NCBI GenBank assembly: GCA_019914945.1
Contig: CM034102.1
Location: 8,297,501-8,361,500, forward strand
Direction: 5' to 3'
Source: Typha latifolia
Taxonomy: Eukaryota > Streptophyta > Magnoliopsida > Poales > Typhaceae
DNA: 64,000 nt
A program made the position numbers and the translations under genes. Of the stretch, positions 24,189-36,224 are shown in pieces. Each line of letters begins with the position of its first letter. The stretch's first letter is position 1. Below the pieces are notes generated by a model, which was not told the origin of the DNA, did no database searches, and saw nothing but the letters and a program-made list of their open reading frames with translations.

Positions 24189-25482
24189 ATGAAGTAGGGT
24201 AAGCTATGCTGGTCCATGTGGATAGTAACCCATTGGCCAATCAAGTAGGGTCGCCATTTGGTGATGGCGTGCAGAATTGCTAGCATTTCGTGCTCGAAGC
24301 TGGATAGCTGTCACTACTGGTTCGACAATGCCTTGCTCATATATGCCACGAGCCTGCCCTCTTGCATCAAAATAGCTCCAATGCCCTCACCCGAAGCGTC
24401 GCATTCCACCAGAAAGGGCTAGTTGAAATCCGGTAGTGCTAGAACCGGTGCGGTAGACATGGCTGTCTTCAACGCTTCGAAGGCCTCCATCGCCTTGCCC
24501 GCCCATTGAAACCCTCCTTTTCTAAGTAAGGAGGTCAGCGGGGCAGCAATCTTATGGTAGCTGGCAACGAATCGCCGGTAGTACCCCGTCAACCCATGGA
24601 ACCCTCTCAATTCCCGCTGATTAGTGGGAATCGGCCCGTCCACCATATTCTTGATCTTGCTTGGATCGACTTCCAGTCCTCTCGCTGAGATTATATGTCC
24701 TTACTCCACTCGTGGCTCACTCCAAAGGCACTTGCTCATCTTGATTTTTAACTGGTTTTGTCGCAAGATATTCAACACCTCACGCACATGCTGCAAGTGC
24801 TCTCCCCAATTCCTGCTATACACTAGAATATCGTCAAAGAAGACGAGCATGTACCGATGCAAGAGTGGGCAAAAAAGGTCATTCATCAGCCGTTGGAAAG
24901 TAGCCGGTGCATTGATAAGCCCAAACGGCATGACTCGAAACTCATAGTAGCCATCGTGACTTTGAAATGCCATTTTGTGAACATCTTCCGGGTATACATG
25001 GATTTGATGGTAGCCCGCTCTTAATTCACGTTTGCTAAAGTAAGCCGACCTTGTTAGTTCATCCAGCAACTCCTCGATCACCGGTATTGGGTACCAGTCT
25101 TTGATGGTGATCACATTCAAGGCTCGGTAGTTGACGCAAAATCACCAACTCCCTTCTTTCTTCCGAACCAGTAGCACCGACGACGAGTAGGCACTTCTAC
25201 TCGATTGAATAATCCCTTGCTCTAGCATTTGCACCACCAATTTGTTGATCTCCTCCTTCTGGACATGTGGGTATCGATATGGATGAACATTTGCTGGTTC
25301 AGCCCTTGGAATGATCTGAATGCGATGGTCATGCTAACGGGTCGGTGGTAGTCCTCGGGGCTCCTCGAAGAAATCCTAGAATTCCTGCAGCAGTTCTTGC
25401 ATGTCAACTGGTATTTCCCTCGATGGTAGATGTTTTGGTTCATCAACAGCCATTTGTAAGAGTAGAGCTTGGTCCCCTGCAC
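24189..25482 (-). pseudogene. RT and RNase H of element C
   Basis: Minus strand 24701-25120 gives [34 protein letters not shown] and [18 protein letters not shown] with the catalytic VFFDDILVYS. 24419-24646 gives LRGFHGLTGYYRRFVASYH, and RNase H follows to about 24189. The linker before RT (25222-25482) is broken. A frame change between the two RT pieces lies near 24650-24700. Confidence 0.85.
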
Positions 25483-25516
25483 ATGGAAGTCCCAATAGTG
25501 GTTGCAACATCAGCCC

Positions 25517-26140
25517 TTACTGTGGTTGGTTCCCATCCAGCAGCACTCTTCGACCATTCGTCCGAAATGTAAGTGTGAGGTTTGAAAAATCAAATGTTAC
25601 GGGACCTAAGCTATGAAGCCATTGGGTCCCCAAAACAATGTCGGCACCTCGCAAGGCCAACAGATACAGATCTAATGTGAAAGTTTGGCCTTGCACCTTC
25701 AATTCCACATCTCCACAAATGAAATCTGCCCGCAATGTGGTGCCATCTGCAATCGTCACATGGAACCCTTTCATGGGTTCCGACTCGAGCCCAATCTTCC
25801 TAAGGTGCCTCTTGTCAATGAAGTTATGGATGGACCCGGTGTCAATCAAGATTCTCACTGTGGTTTTCTTGACTACACTGTTCACCTACAAAGTCTTTCG
25901 CGCGGCTGTCCCAGAATAGGCGTGGAGGGAGATCTTGGCCATCATGTCCTCCACAGGTCGCTCCTCAGCTGCTCCTCCTTGCTGTCCAGCCACACCCTCA
26001 TCTCCATCTGCAATCTCATCCTCAGCCTCCTCCAATCCATCGATTAGCATCACCAATCCCATTGGTTTAGCACAGCGATGCCCGGGTATAAACTTCTCAT
26101 TACAACGAAAGCATAGGCCTTTGGCTCTTCGTTCCTCCAC
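25517..26140 (-). pseudogene. Zinc knuckle and protease of element C
   Basis: Minus strand: LCFRCNEKFIPGHRC (25886-26140) is the zinc knuckle, with the LIDGLEEAEDEIADGDEG acidic stretch after it. A stop and short break follow, then VKKTTVRILIDTG, STQ-like active-site context (SIHNFIDKRHLRKIG) and a run to VLLDGNQP (25517-25885). The D-T-G triad is intact. Confidence 0.85.
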
Positions 26141-26158
26141 TTGAGCAGGTGTGAGTGC

Positions 26159-27400
26159 TCATCCCGGACCTCTAGGCACGTACTTCACATCTTGGGATGG
26201 CTTTAGGGGCGCTCTAGGAGGCACCATTATAGCAACAATTCTTGGTACGCTGGTAACATTTCCGATCGCTATGGTTGGTTGAACTGGATTGTAGCTTCCT
26301 TGGCTCGTCCAGTTTTGTTTCAAGTGTAGCTTCATGGCTCGATGTTTGTCTTCCATGAGCACCGCATCTTCGAAGGCCTCCTTTAAGGTTCTAGGCCTTA
26401 AAGTGTTAGCTTGTATATCTCCTTACAGCCCGGAGATGAAGGTGCTGCGAAGTTGCTGATCCATCCATAGGGGTTGGTATTGGCTACTTATTCTCTCAAG
26501 TTCTTCTTGGTATGCCCCAATCATGGTCCTTTGCACTGTCTTTGAGAGAAGAGCATCGAAGTCTTCATACCTCGACGCTCCAAATTGCCGCGTGATATTA
26601 GCGCAAAAGTCGGCCCAAGTTTCAATCGTCTCCTGGGCATTGGCTGCTCGAATCCAATGAAGCGCCACATCTTCAAGGTGGAAGCTTGCAAGCATCACCT
26701 TATATTCTTATGCTGTACCCTGGTATGCGAAGAATTGTTCTGCCCAGCCAATCGATTGGATCGCCACCTTTGAACGTGGGGAATTCAAGATGCACGATTT
26801 GCCCACGGATACCGTTGTCTTGATTCGGATCATATCCTAGTCCTTGTCTAACCGGAGGAGGATGCACCATGAATGGTTGATGATCCCTCCTTCGATTTTG
26901 GTTAACTCGACGCGGTTCTGGTTCGTATTGCCCCGCCCACGAATCTAGATCTCTAAGATGATCTCCATAATGGTTCGCTCGTCGGATGGGCTCACTTGCA
27001 ACTGGGCCAGGTGGAACCATTCTTGCTTGTCTCTACCCACAGGGTGGTGGCAATAGAGGCTCTTTTGGTTGCAAGTTATGAACCGGTGGCGGCGGGTTCG
27101 TGGGGGTGGACTCGCGTCGTTGGGTCGATGGTGCATTCCCGTTTGCCATGGCATCCTTTGTCGCCCATAATTCTTGCATCATCTCCATCATCATCTGGTT
27201 GTTGATGGCCATTTGTTCGGAAAGAGACCCAAACATGGCTTGAACGCTAGGCTCTTCCGTATTCCGATTTGGTCAGGCGGTTCCGCAGGTGGAAGTCCCC
27301 ACAATAGTTTCCCCCTCCTCTATTAGGCAAATCTCTTCTTCCTCATCTCGCCATGCAGCCATGGCTCTGGTTGTCATCATAGGAAGTGCATGTCCGAGGA
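26159..27400 (-). pseudogene. gag of element C
   Basis: Minus-strand pieces: FGSLSEQMAINNQMMMEMM (27033-27236), the basic RRDHQPFMVHPPP region (26700-27020), LASFHLEDVALHWIRAANA and AYQEELERISSQYQP (26423-26698), and EDKHRAMKLHLKQNWTSQG (26159-26362). Frames differ between pieces. It follows the order of the better copy at 47446-48567. Confidence 0.82.
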
Positions 27401-27406
27401 ACGGTA

Positions 27407-27418
27407 GCTCTGATACCA
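27407..27418 (-). promoter_or_regulatory. Primer-binding site of element C
   Basis: Minus strand TGGTATCAGAGC, a perfect initiator tRNA-Met site, three bases from the LTR end at 27422. Confidence 0.88.
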
Positions 27419-27421
27419 GCT

Positions 27422-27775
27422 TGATACGATCTCCATTTTTGGGCCAAGGCTCGATCTATTTCGATTTTTAGATCTAGACATAATTAGACATGGGAATTTG
27501 AAAATAGATCTTGAACGATTCAGCCATCGGAGCTATGTGAAATTTTGATATGTTTTTTCCTCGGAAAAGTGCTTTCCAACAAATCAAGTTTCAGGCATAT
27601 CGGATGGTAGGATCTCGAGATATCGTCTGATTAGTGGACGAACGTCAGGGAGTCCATCTTAGGATCCATAGATGGAGGCAGAAGATCCTTGGTGATGGTG
27701 GAGGTTGGTGGACCAGAGTTAATGGGGTGGCACCGATGAGTACGTGGAGATGGAAGAGTTATGGGTGATGGTAGG
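27422..27775 (-). repeat. Truncated 5' LTR of element C
   Basis: It begins TGATACGATCTCC and follows family A order to GGGTGATGGTAGG, then is cut. The region with palindromes and TATA box is missing. Confidence 0.85.
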
Positions 27776-27956
27776 TGTTGTGACAAATTAAGTAACAATC
27801 ACAAGTGCACGAATCTATGGAGTAGATCGGCAAATAAGGTATCGATCCCATAAGGACTTATTTGAAAACTTGAAGTGTTTGAAAATCTTAAAACTAATTT
27901 TAATATAGTTGGAAAATAGGTTTATGAGATTTATGGAGAAAGAAAATGTAACACCC
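27776..27956 (+). repeat. Short fragment, perhaps an LTR edge of another family
   Basis: TGTTGTGACAAATTAAG opens the piece, and CAAGTGCACGAATC and GTATCGATCCC are phrases I associate with the edges of other plant LTR elements. There is no reading frame. The assignment is weak. Confidence 0.3.
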
Positions 27957-28734
27957 GTGTATAAAAAAAAATAAAATAAAATAAAATCAGCGCACGCGCT
28001 TGGCACGTGCGCTGACTTCTTCTTCCTCCTCCCCCACCTCGCGTAGTTAGTTACAAGAGGTGGGAGAGAAGTGCGCCGGAGTGGAGCTAACTCCACTCCG
28101 CTGCCCTCTCTGCCTCATCTCTATTTAAACCCATCACCCCTCCCCTTCAAGGTTTTGTTTACTCTTCACAATTCCTCTTTCTTGCTCTTCCTTCCTCTCT
28201 TTCTCTCTCGAGTCACCGGAGCGCCGACAGCCAACCAAAACCCCTCATCTCAATCTTCGGGTTAGTCTCCATCCCCTCTTTAGTTTAATTTGAATATTGC
28301 CTAGTTAATCATGATTAATTATGAATTTATTTATATCTACCTTCACCAAAGAAATTCGACGGCTGGTGACCTCGAGTAGACTACCCACCGGTCTGGGGAG
28401 TTTCCCGCTCCAACCCCTTGCCGTGGGTACCCAATTTGGGTACCTACAGGCTGTGGGGGAGGCAATGCCATGTTGCCTCCCACCGTTAGGTTACTTGGAC
28501 TTAGGCGGCCCCCTCCGGCGGTGGTGGCCTCGCTCGCCAGCCTTGTGAAGAGGTGGGTACTCGAGATTAGGGGCTTCGAGCCCATCTTTCACTACACTTC
28601 GAAGCTCCATGGCCGTTGGCCATGGAGTTCCCCAACTTTCACCATCGGCCACACTGGCCGATGGTTCAAGCTCACCTGCAATCCAAGTTGACGAGGTCGA
28701 CTTGGGGAGCCGATGGTGCTGGGCTACCAGCGAC
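27957..28734 (+). repeat. Left part of the LTR of chromovirus T3
   Basis: TGTAACACCCGTGT opens it, with AGAAAGAAAA before it as in a polypurine tract. A TATA-like CTATTTAAAC at 28121-28130 is followed by a pyrimidine-rich leader, as in a core promoter. I join it to 31891-33817, the two parts summing to about 2.7 kb, similar to the Tekay-type LTR. That they are one LTR is inference: no target duplication supports the split. Confidence 0.55.
28121..28130 (+). promoter_or_regulatory. TATA box of the T3 LTR
   Basis: CTATTTAAAC lies between a GC-rich upstream block and a CT-rich leader, the usual layout of an LTR promoter. Confidence 0.5.
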
Positions 28735-29716
28735 GGGCACGTGCATGCCCACGTGCCCACACGGCACGCGCGGCGCACGCGACAGGTCGGGCGGGGTCCG
28801 TCACACACAGATACTCTCGTATGCACATACAATCATGACATCATCAAATACTACCTACTAACATATCCATGCTCACATAATCCAACACCAAATAAAACAT
28901 ACTATCAACCAAATAAACCTGTTAACATGTGAATATCCAAGTGCACAATAATATATACTAGACCACTAATTAATCTGACAGGACCCACATAGGTCACAAG
29001 AAACCATCAAGGTACAACTAAACAACTGATACAAGAGTACACTATAATTTGACCTGTATTATACCAATTATCGTCTATATAATGAAGTACAAATATAAAA
29101 TAATGGTACAACTAAATATCTGATTAAACTATCTTCTATACCATCTCGCGTCTATAGCTCACCTTATCTTTTCAAAATATCTCCTTACAATATCTCGAGT
29201 CGGTATCATGTACCATATTATCTGTGGGGGTTAGAAAATTAAAAATAAGGAGAGTCATGAGCAAAACGCTCAGTGAATAGACCTTACCCCGAATTAGTGA
29301 TGCCAAACAAAGAGTAAATCATGTACTGGATAATATGAATTAGAAAGCAGCATGATGCTATCTATGAGCATGTATATATGTATCCTCAATGACATATATA
29401 TGAATGAAATCAATTCTCATGAATGAGCATATTATATCCTCAACCAAAAAAATATATCACATGATGAAATTACCAAATAATATGATCGAATATAACAATA
29501 TATCATGTATAACAATTATGATCCAATGATACTAGTCAAATTAATGATGATGCATGACGCATGCCAACCACAAGATAATCGTATATGTCATAGCCAGATA
29601 TAATCCACATATCTCTTACTATCACAATCATCCGTCTCAACTCTGAATATCATCCATCATGCTGGACTACGGTACCCGGCCCCAAACTCGATACACATCA
29701 TGTCACAAGCTCAGAG

Positions 29717-29949
29717 CATACCCTGTCATACGCTAAGAGTATCTCTATAGATAAATCATACCCTTCTATACGCTAATGGTATCTCTGTAGATAAATCATA
29801 CCCTGCCATACGCTAAGGGTATCTCAGAAGAAAGTAATCATACCTTGCTATATGCTAAGGGTATATTAATGATAATTGTACCCTGTCATACGCTAAGAGT
29901 ACAACCATCAGCCATCACCATATTCTATCATACGCTAAGAGTATGTCCA
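29717..29949 (-). repeat. 40-bp tandem array in T1
   Basis: Six units start at about 29717, 29757, 29797, 29839, 29878 and 29919, each with a CATACCCTGTCATACGCTAAG-like core. The Tekay LTRs and T2 have only one to two copies at the matching place. Confidence 0.85.
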
Positions 29950-31459
29950 GTACCAGTCCGAACCATATACCGTTCCAGCCATCACATCATATCACATCAC
30001 ATCACATACACATGTACTTTTATGATTCTTATACATGATAAATCATACGCATTTATCCAGTACTGCAATAGATCATGCAACTCAGAAATTTAGGAGGTAA
30101 AAAAGCCAAGAGAAAAATGATGCAATGCCAACTCTAACCATGTATCTAACACATGTATACTTTTGCTAGTCTATCACATGCATACTAATGGTAGAGATCA
30201 TCTCGACATAAAACCATAAAAGTATAATCATCTTTATATATCACCAATGTATTCATATCTCAGATCAGCTTAATCAAATGCATTATAAAAATATGTTTGA
30301 CTGAAATCATCTTTATGTAAAGTCATATAATTATGCTGGAGACCGAAACATGCGTGTACATAAGATATAATATATCATAATTTGATAAAGGCGTCTAGAG
30401 GATAAGACTACTCACTGTCTGGATCGAAAACATAAACCACGTATCTCTCACGTCCGTCAGTCAAACATCAACTCATCGTCAGGGTCCATAGGGTCTCAGA
30501 TAAGGGGTTTCAGGATTTGAAAATATTTAAGTAGTATGATGTTAGCCGTTTATCTAATTATAATTAATTCAATTAGAATATAAAAGTGTATTAGGTTTAG
30601 AATCACTTCTCTTTATTTTTTATTACATAACTAGGTCTATATTATAGATACGATTCAAATACTATAATTATATTATTATTATAAAATATTAGTTATAACA
30701 TACGGAGAAGAGGTATGTTTCCTTTTATATAAGAGTATTTCTAAATATATAATTATAAAATAAAATAAAAGGCTAAATAACTATAAGTATAGACAAGGTC
30801 TAATTAATTTTATAATTCATACACTATCTTGATTAATTAGGGACAATGCAGTATTTACTCGATAAAATAATAAATAAATAACTAAATAAGCTTAGTATTT
30901 TATTTGTTGCAGAATAATCATAAAATTAATAGAAATACTTAAAATATATATGATGAGGGTATTAGAATATAAATCTAATAATTATAATTTACTAATCTAT
31001 ATATTAATCTAATAGATATATAAATAAATAAATAAATATAAGTATTACCTATATTTATACGTAATTAATCATTAATTATAAAAATTATCATTAATAAAAT
31101 TATATTGAAGAATATATAATATTATTAAAATAGTTAATGTCTAAATAATCTATTTGCCTTAATTAAGAAGAAAAATACCTAAATAAATAACATAAATAAA
31201 ATAATAAATTAATTAATTAATTAATTATGCCATGAGTGCTGGGCTCGGCCCAGCATTGTGTAGAAAGAACGAGAAGAAGTCGAGGAAGAAGGAGAAAAAG
31301 AAAGGAAGAAAGAAAGAAGACGAAGAAGAAGAAGAAGAGGAGAAGGGGAAGAGAAGAAAGAGAGAAGGTGAGGGAGGAGGTTGCGAACTCGGGCCGGTGG
31401 GGAGGGCATTGGTCGCTGCTGGCCAGCCATCGGCCGGCCTCTCACTGGCGGCTCAGCTC

Positions 31460-31462
31460 GAG

Positions 31463-31535
<73 letters not shown>
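31460..31535 (+). repeat. GA microsatellite in T1
   Basis: About 36 GA units, the reverse complement of the CT tract at the same place in the Tekay LTR. Confidence 0.95.
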
Positions 31536-31539
<4 letters not shown>

Positions 31540-31890
31540 AGAGAAAGTGAGAGAGAGAGGAAGAAAAGGAAAGAGAGGGGGAATGAGGGATCTCACTGGT
31601 TGCGGCGGCTTTGGGAAGGTGGCGGCGGGCCGACGTCGGCAACGAGGAGAGGAAGGAGTGCGAGAGAGAGTAGAGTGAGAGAGTGACCGAGAGAGAGATA
31701 GAGAGAGGGAGAGAGAGATTTAAAGAGAGAGAGGGAAGGCAGTGGAGGAGGGGTTGCGGCAGCAGCAGTGGGCGCGTGGAGCCCCCACCATGCAAGCTGC
31801 ATGAGCAGCTTGCATGGGCACGAGGCTGGCCACAGTGTGGCCGGCAATGTCGTGCCCAAATTTTTTTTTCTTTAGGGTTGGGTTGTTACA

Positions 31891-33817
31891 CTGGCGAGCT
31901 ACGATAGGCTCGCAGCCGACCTCCTCACCTTGTGTGACTGGGCTCTAGAGCCTAGTCACCTTGCTAGACTAGGCCCTTGAGTCCAGTCTAGCATACCTTA
32001 GAACCTAGTGGGCTGCGAAAGGCTGCCCACCTCCTCACCTTGCTGGACTGGGCCCTTGGGTCCAGTCTAGCACCTTTTAGAATATGGTTGGCTGCGGTTG
32101 GCCTACAACCCACCTCCTCACTTTGGCTACCTCTAGTCTAGTGGGCTGCAGGTAGGTCAGCAGCCCACTCTCTCTCTCTCACCTAAGCATGCTAAGCCTT
32201 GAGCCCAGCCCAACCTTAGACCATAGACTAATTTATTATTAGTATTTTTCTTAATTCTATTAGCTACATAAATTGTATTTATTTTATTTTTCTCAACCAT
32301 GTTATTAATAAAATTAGGATTAATACATAATTAAAATAAGTATTTGAATTTATTAGTCTTTTCAATTATCTTCGACACTTGCAAAATGTGAACGACTCTA
32401 AATGACCTGTTTTTAAAAATTAATACAAAATAATATAATGGGACCTAGAAAATCAAACTTAATTTATACAACAAGGTAGTTAGACTTATAAGTTCATCAA
32501 TCTTATGATTATTTTATTTATAAATTATTAGACCCATTATTGTGCGGGAAGGATCTCAAAATTCAGGAAGTGCCGACTGATTAGGAGAGTAAGATGGATT
32601 CCAAAGATATCCCAGGCGAGTAGAATTCTATAATAATCTACGAAAATGCATACTTATGTCATTTCTTACCTGCATTATTTAAATGTCATTTCTTACTTGT
32701 AAAAATTACATGTTATTCCATACTTGGATTAATTATATGTCAATTCTTTCTTGCATTATTTATCACTTAATTCACATGTATGATAGACTCTATGCATTGT
32801 TTATAATACCTGTTATTTTGATGATTATGTTAAATAAATAATAGAGGTCATGGCACCACGTGCACGTATCATTGTTAGTCAAGTCCCAGCTAGGTAGTGC
32901 CCTCTCACCCACTCAACCCGGGGTAAGGGTAAAGTGTATTATATAGTATTATATTAGCAGTATACACCTGAGGTCGATAGCTGGTGGAGCATTCAGGTGA
33001 TTACACTGCCCTAGTTGGAGACTAGTCTAGTATGATATTATAAAAGATGATTGAGAGATAGGGATTGTAGTTCTAGTAGTACCCGAGGATGCAAGGTCAG
33101 GGCATCTATCGAGCTGTGTGCTCTTACGGCAATTCTTCTCTCTGCGATGATTTACTAGAGCGGTGTTGATTGGCCTATGATAGGGGTCCTTAGTCTGGTG
33201 GCCACAAACAACCGGTCATATGCAGCGTCGCCAAGCATGTACGGGCGATAATACCGCTAGATGACTAGTCTCTCTCGATTTTATGATGCTTTGTGAGACA
33301 TGTCATTGTGACTCAGTTTTTGTGTGGATTTCTATGTAAATTGAGCTATAATGATGAAAGTTATTAAAAGTCATAATGTACACTTTCCCTGACATGTTAT
33401 GGGTTTGCTTTTCTATTTATCATGCAATACAATATTCTTAGATTACTATTGGATTTTACTTGCTGGGCCCCGTGCTCACCGCCATTTTGGTGAAAATATT
33501 TCAGAGCTAATTATGGAGGATGCGAATATCGAGCAGTAGCAGATTCATTTCCATATTTTAGTATTATTTATTCTATTATTTCTAGTTGGTCTTGGCCCCT
33601 ACGAGGGTATATATGTTTTAAAATTTGTGTTGGACTTGTATTCCTAGAGGCTTGTTGAGGCCTATGATTTTGTAACTTTGAATTATTTATTAGATTATTA
33701 TGGTATTTCTAGACTTATCGAGATACTTTGTGAGATTATTTCACTAACTGGTCACGTGAGAATCACGTGGAAATTCTCCACATGAGGAACACGTGATTTT
33801 TTGAAGTGTGTGTTTCA
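31891..33817 (+). repeat. Right part of the LTR of chromovirus T3
   Basis: It ends TGTGTTTCA at 33817, three bases before a primer site, so its right edge is an LTR end. 31891-32210 holds degenerate repeats with CCTCCTCACCTTG and GGGCTGC phrases at irregular 80-110 bp spacing. 32880-33260 is less AT-rich. 33720-33800 has three short CACGTG-containing phrases. No gene is seen. Confidence 0.65.
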
Positions 33818-33820
33818 ACT

Positions 33821-33832
33821 TGGTATCAAAGC
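33821..33832 (+). promoter_or_regulatory. Primer-binding site of T3
   Basis: TGGTATCAAAGC, the same variant as in the Tekay-type element. Confidence 0.85.
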
Positions 33833-33985
33833 ATAGGTTCACCATAATCTAGTGAGTTCTCTAGGGTACAATCCACATATTGATTTAGGAAGTTTAAAGA
33901 CTATGATAGATTGGACATAAAGATGTTAGTCACATGTAGGTGGAATTTTGAAAATTATAAATAAATTATTCTGGAACTTGACAGG

Positions 33986-35340
33986 ATGCCACCTAAACTC
34001 ACTAGATCGATCCGTGTGACTGCTTCCGATGGAGACTCTGCTCTAGTTGATGAGCCGACCGTTGATGCTTCAGCCAGTAGCATGGAGGCTCTCGGGCGTT
34101 TGGTCAGATAGCAGGAGAGGTTCATTGAGGAGCTGATTTCCGAACGCATGACGGCGGCTAGGACAAACACGTTGGGTGGATCGTCTAAGCATCTTACCTC
34201 AGTCGAGCAAGCTAGAGGGGGGTCTTCATGGCCACTAAACCGGTTTATGCCGCGTAATCCTCCGGTGTTTAGTGGCACGACTGATCCCATGGAGGCAAAC
34301 CGGTGGCTTATGGACGTGAAGAAGATCCTGACTTCTTTCAGGTGTCTAGAGGATTAGTAGGTGACTTTTGCCACTTTCCTTCTTCGTGGGGAGGCAGAAG
34401 AGTAGTGGAAGGCCATTGAGCGCTTGATGCTAGATCAACCTATGGGAGAGTACATCACATGGAAGGCATTCACAAATGCCTTTGACTAGAAATACTTTTC
34501 GGCATCCCTCCGAGTTGAGCTGACTCGAGAGTTTACCGAGTTAAAATAGGGGAATATGACTATAGCTCAGTACGAAGAAAGGTTTAATACCTTATCCCAT
34601 TTTTGCCCTAGAATTGTGCTAGATGATGCTGCCAGAGCTGAGCTATTCAAGATGGGGCTACAGATTGAGATCTGTAAACATGTGAATATGGCGAGGAACC
34701 TGACTTATGCGGAGCTAGTGGAGAACGCAGGGATAGCCGAGAGAGATTTACTAGAGGAGCATTCTCAGCGGTAGGAGTGAGTGGCCAGATGTCCAGGTCG
34801 CTTGGATGGGCATCCGTGAGGAGGTCATTCGAGTTGGAGTGGACCCTCTAGTTCTTAATGACCAAGGTTTCACCTCTATGCTGGTAGTGCCAGTTCTAGT
34901 GCAGCTCCAAGCAGATTCGTCTCACAGAGTTTGGGCGGACCTAGTAAGGCATCACCTTCTGTCAACACCGAGAGGCCAGCAGCGGTTACAGGCAGCACTA
35001 GTAGCGGAGGATCTACTCGATGGCCTACTTGGAGTAGAGGACTTGCTATACATGTGGTCAGAAGGGGCATCTATCTCGGGATTGTCCTGGTACTCGAAGA
35101 TGACTTGTCATCATTGTGGACAGGTTGGACATATTCGACCCTGTTGTCCTCTGTTAGTTGGTGGGTCAGCCATTACGACTACACCAGCTATTTCTGGAGC
35201 CTCAGGAACTAGTACTGCTGCGAGTAGAGGATGTGGCAGGGCGCGATCAGGGACCTCTAATAGAGGTAGAGGCGGATGTACTGGACGAGTATTTGCTATG
35301 ACAAAGCAGGATGCAGAGGCATCTAATGATGTGGCAACAG
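33986..35340 (+). pseudogene. gag of chromovirus T3
   Basis: ATG 33986 opens MPPKLTRSIRVTASD. The frame continues, with single stops, through RFMPRNPPVFSGTTDPMEA (34148 on), FLLRGEAEE and MTIAQYEERFNTLSHFCPR (34556-34774). Frames then shift twice: the first knuckle CYTCGQKGHLSRDC is at 35044 and the second, CHHCGQVGHIRPCC, at about 35106 in a third frame. The last frame ends EASNDVATG at 35340, exactly where the intron-like insertion starts. The layout matches the Tekay gag. Many stops are TAG where CAG would fit. Confidence 0.85.
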
Positions 35341-35496
35341 GTAACAATTAAGTATGCTTCTTCAAAATTAACAATTTTGCTTAAATAGAAGTCAAATTGT
35401 TCCTTAATTATTTCTAAAAATAGTAATAATGATGTCATAAATTATTACTAACTTAATAAAAGAAGCTTTGTTTATAAACTATTTAAGCAATGACAG
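35341..35496 (+). other. 156-bp intron-like insertion between gag and protease
   Basis: GCAACAG|GTAACA at the left and AATGACAG|GCACT at the right give GT-AG ends. Joining across it restores VATG-TMTLFSHT, matching [12 protein letters not shown] in the Tekay element, which has no insertion. It is AT-rich, has in-frame stops, and holds a perfect plant/yeast branch-site sequence TACTAAC at 35446-35452, 44 bases before the 3' end. An alternative is a small insertion with a 4-bp ACAG duplication. Confidence 0.7.
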
Positions 35497-36224
35497 GCAC
35501 TATGACATTATTTTCTCATACTGCTAAGATTTTATTCGATCCTGGGGCTACTCATTCTTTCGTTTCTATCTCATTTCTGAGATACGCTGATATGACCCTA
35601 GAGCCTCTTGATGAACCTTTGCTCATAGCTACCCCAATGGGTGATTCTTTGGAGATTCTTCAAATTTATAGTCCTTGCACTCCAACTTTTGGCGAATGGG
35701 ATTTTAGAGAAGACCTTTTACCTCTTGAAATGTATGATTTTGACTTAATTTTGGGTATGGACTGGTTAGCTGCTTATTATGCCAGCATTAACTACTACAT
35801 CAAGGAAGTTATTTTGCAACTTAATGATGGCATAGAGTGTCGATTGTTTAAGGATTGACAGGTGGACCACCCGTAGTTGGTGGCAATCATGTCTAATGAG
35901 TCTAGTGGGGCCCAAGCCTTAATTGACTTGCTAGTGGTACGGGAGTTTCCTGATGTTTTTCCTGAGGACATTCGAGGGCTTCCACCAGACAGGGGAGTCA
36001 AGTTCACCATTGATCTGATTCTAGGAGCAGGACAAATCTCCAAGGCTCCTTATCGCATGGCTCCAAAAGAAATGGAGGAACTTAGAGGACAGATTAATGA
36101 TTTGCTGGATCGAGGATTTATCAGGCCTAGCTCATCACCTTGGGGAGCTCCAGGTCTCTTTGTTAAGAAGAAAGACGGCACTCTTCATCTTTGCATTGAT
36201 TATTGGCAACTGAACTAGCTGACT
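35497..36224 (+). pseudogene. Protease and truncated RT of chromovirus T3
   Basis: The frame reads [20 protein letters not shown] (active site DPGA), [17 protein letters not shown], a stop at 35856, then [36 protein letters not shown] and [18 protein letters not shown], where a TAG ends it at 36218. RT stops here, before the catalytic FIDD; the rest of pol and the 3' LTR are absent. A Trp replaces the usual Arg of DYRQLN. Confidence 0.85.

Larger units (their letters stand above)
24189..27775 (-). mobile_element. Reina-like chromovirus C, minus strand, 3' part missing
   Basis: Reading right to left: truncated 5' LTR (27422-27775), primer site, gag, zinc knuckle, protease, RT, RNase H. It ends within RNase H at about 24189, against the LTR of element A. 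Integrase, chromodomain and 3' LTR are missing. Confidence 0.85.
28735..31890 (-). mobile_element. T1: Tekay-related LTR, minus strand, one end missing
   Basis: On the minus strand it begins TGTAACAACCCAACCC (31890 leftward), then shows CT tracts, the ACGAGAGGCCGG-like GC block, AT-rich DNA, and the GTGAGTAGTCTTATCC and TAGACGCCTT blocks matching 6597-6630. The far end stops 23 bp or so before the end seen in T2 (60098). No internal region adjoins it, so it is a solo or truncated LTR. A 40-bp array lies at 29717-29949 and GA repeats at 31460-31535. Confidence 0.8.

Noticed and set aside
28071..28932. Several frames of 70-110 codons suggesting a small host gene
   Set aside because: They overlap each other on both strands in a GC-rich LTR with a TATA box; no domain motif was recognised.
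35341..35496. A MITE insertion instead of an intron
   Set aside because: The ends are not convincing inverted repeats and the only duplication is 4 bp (ACAG), while splice and branch signals are very good; the possibility is kept as an alternative.
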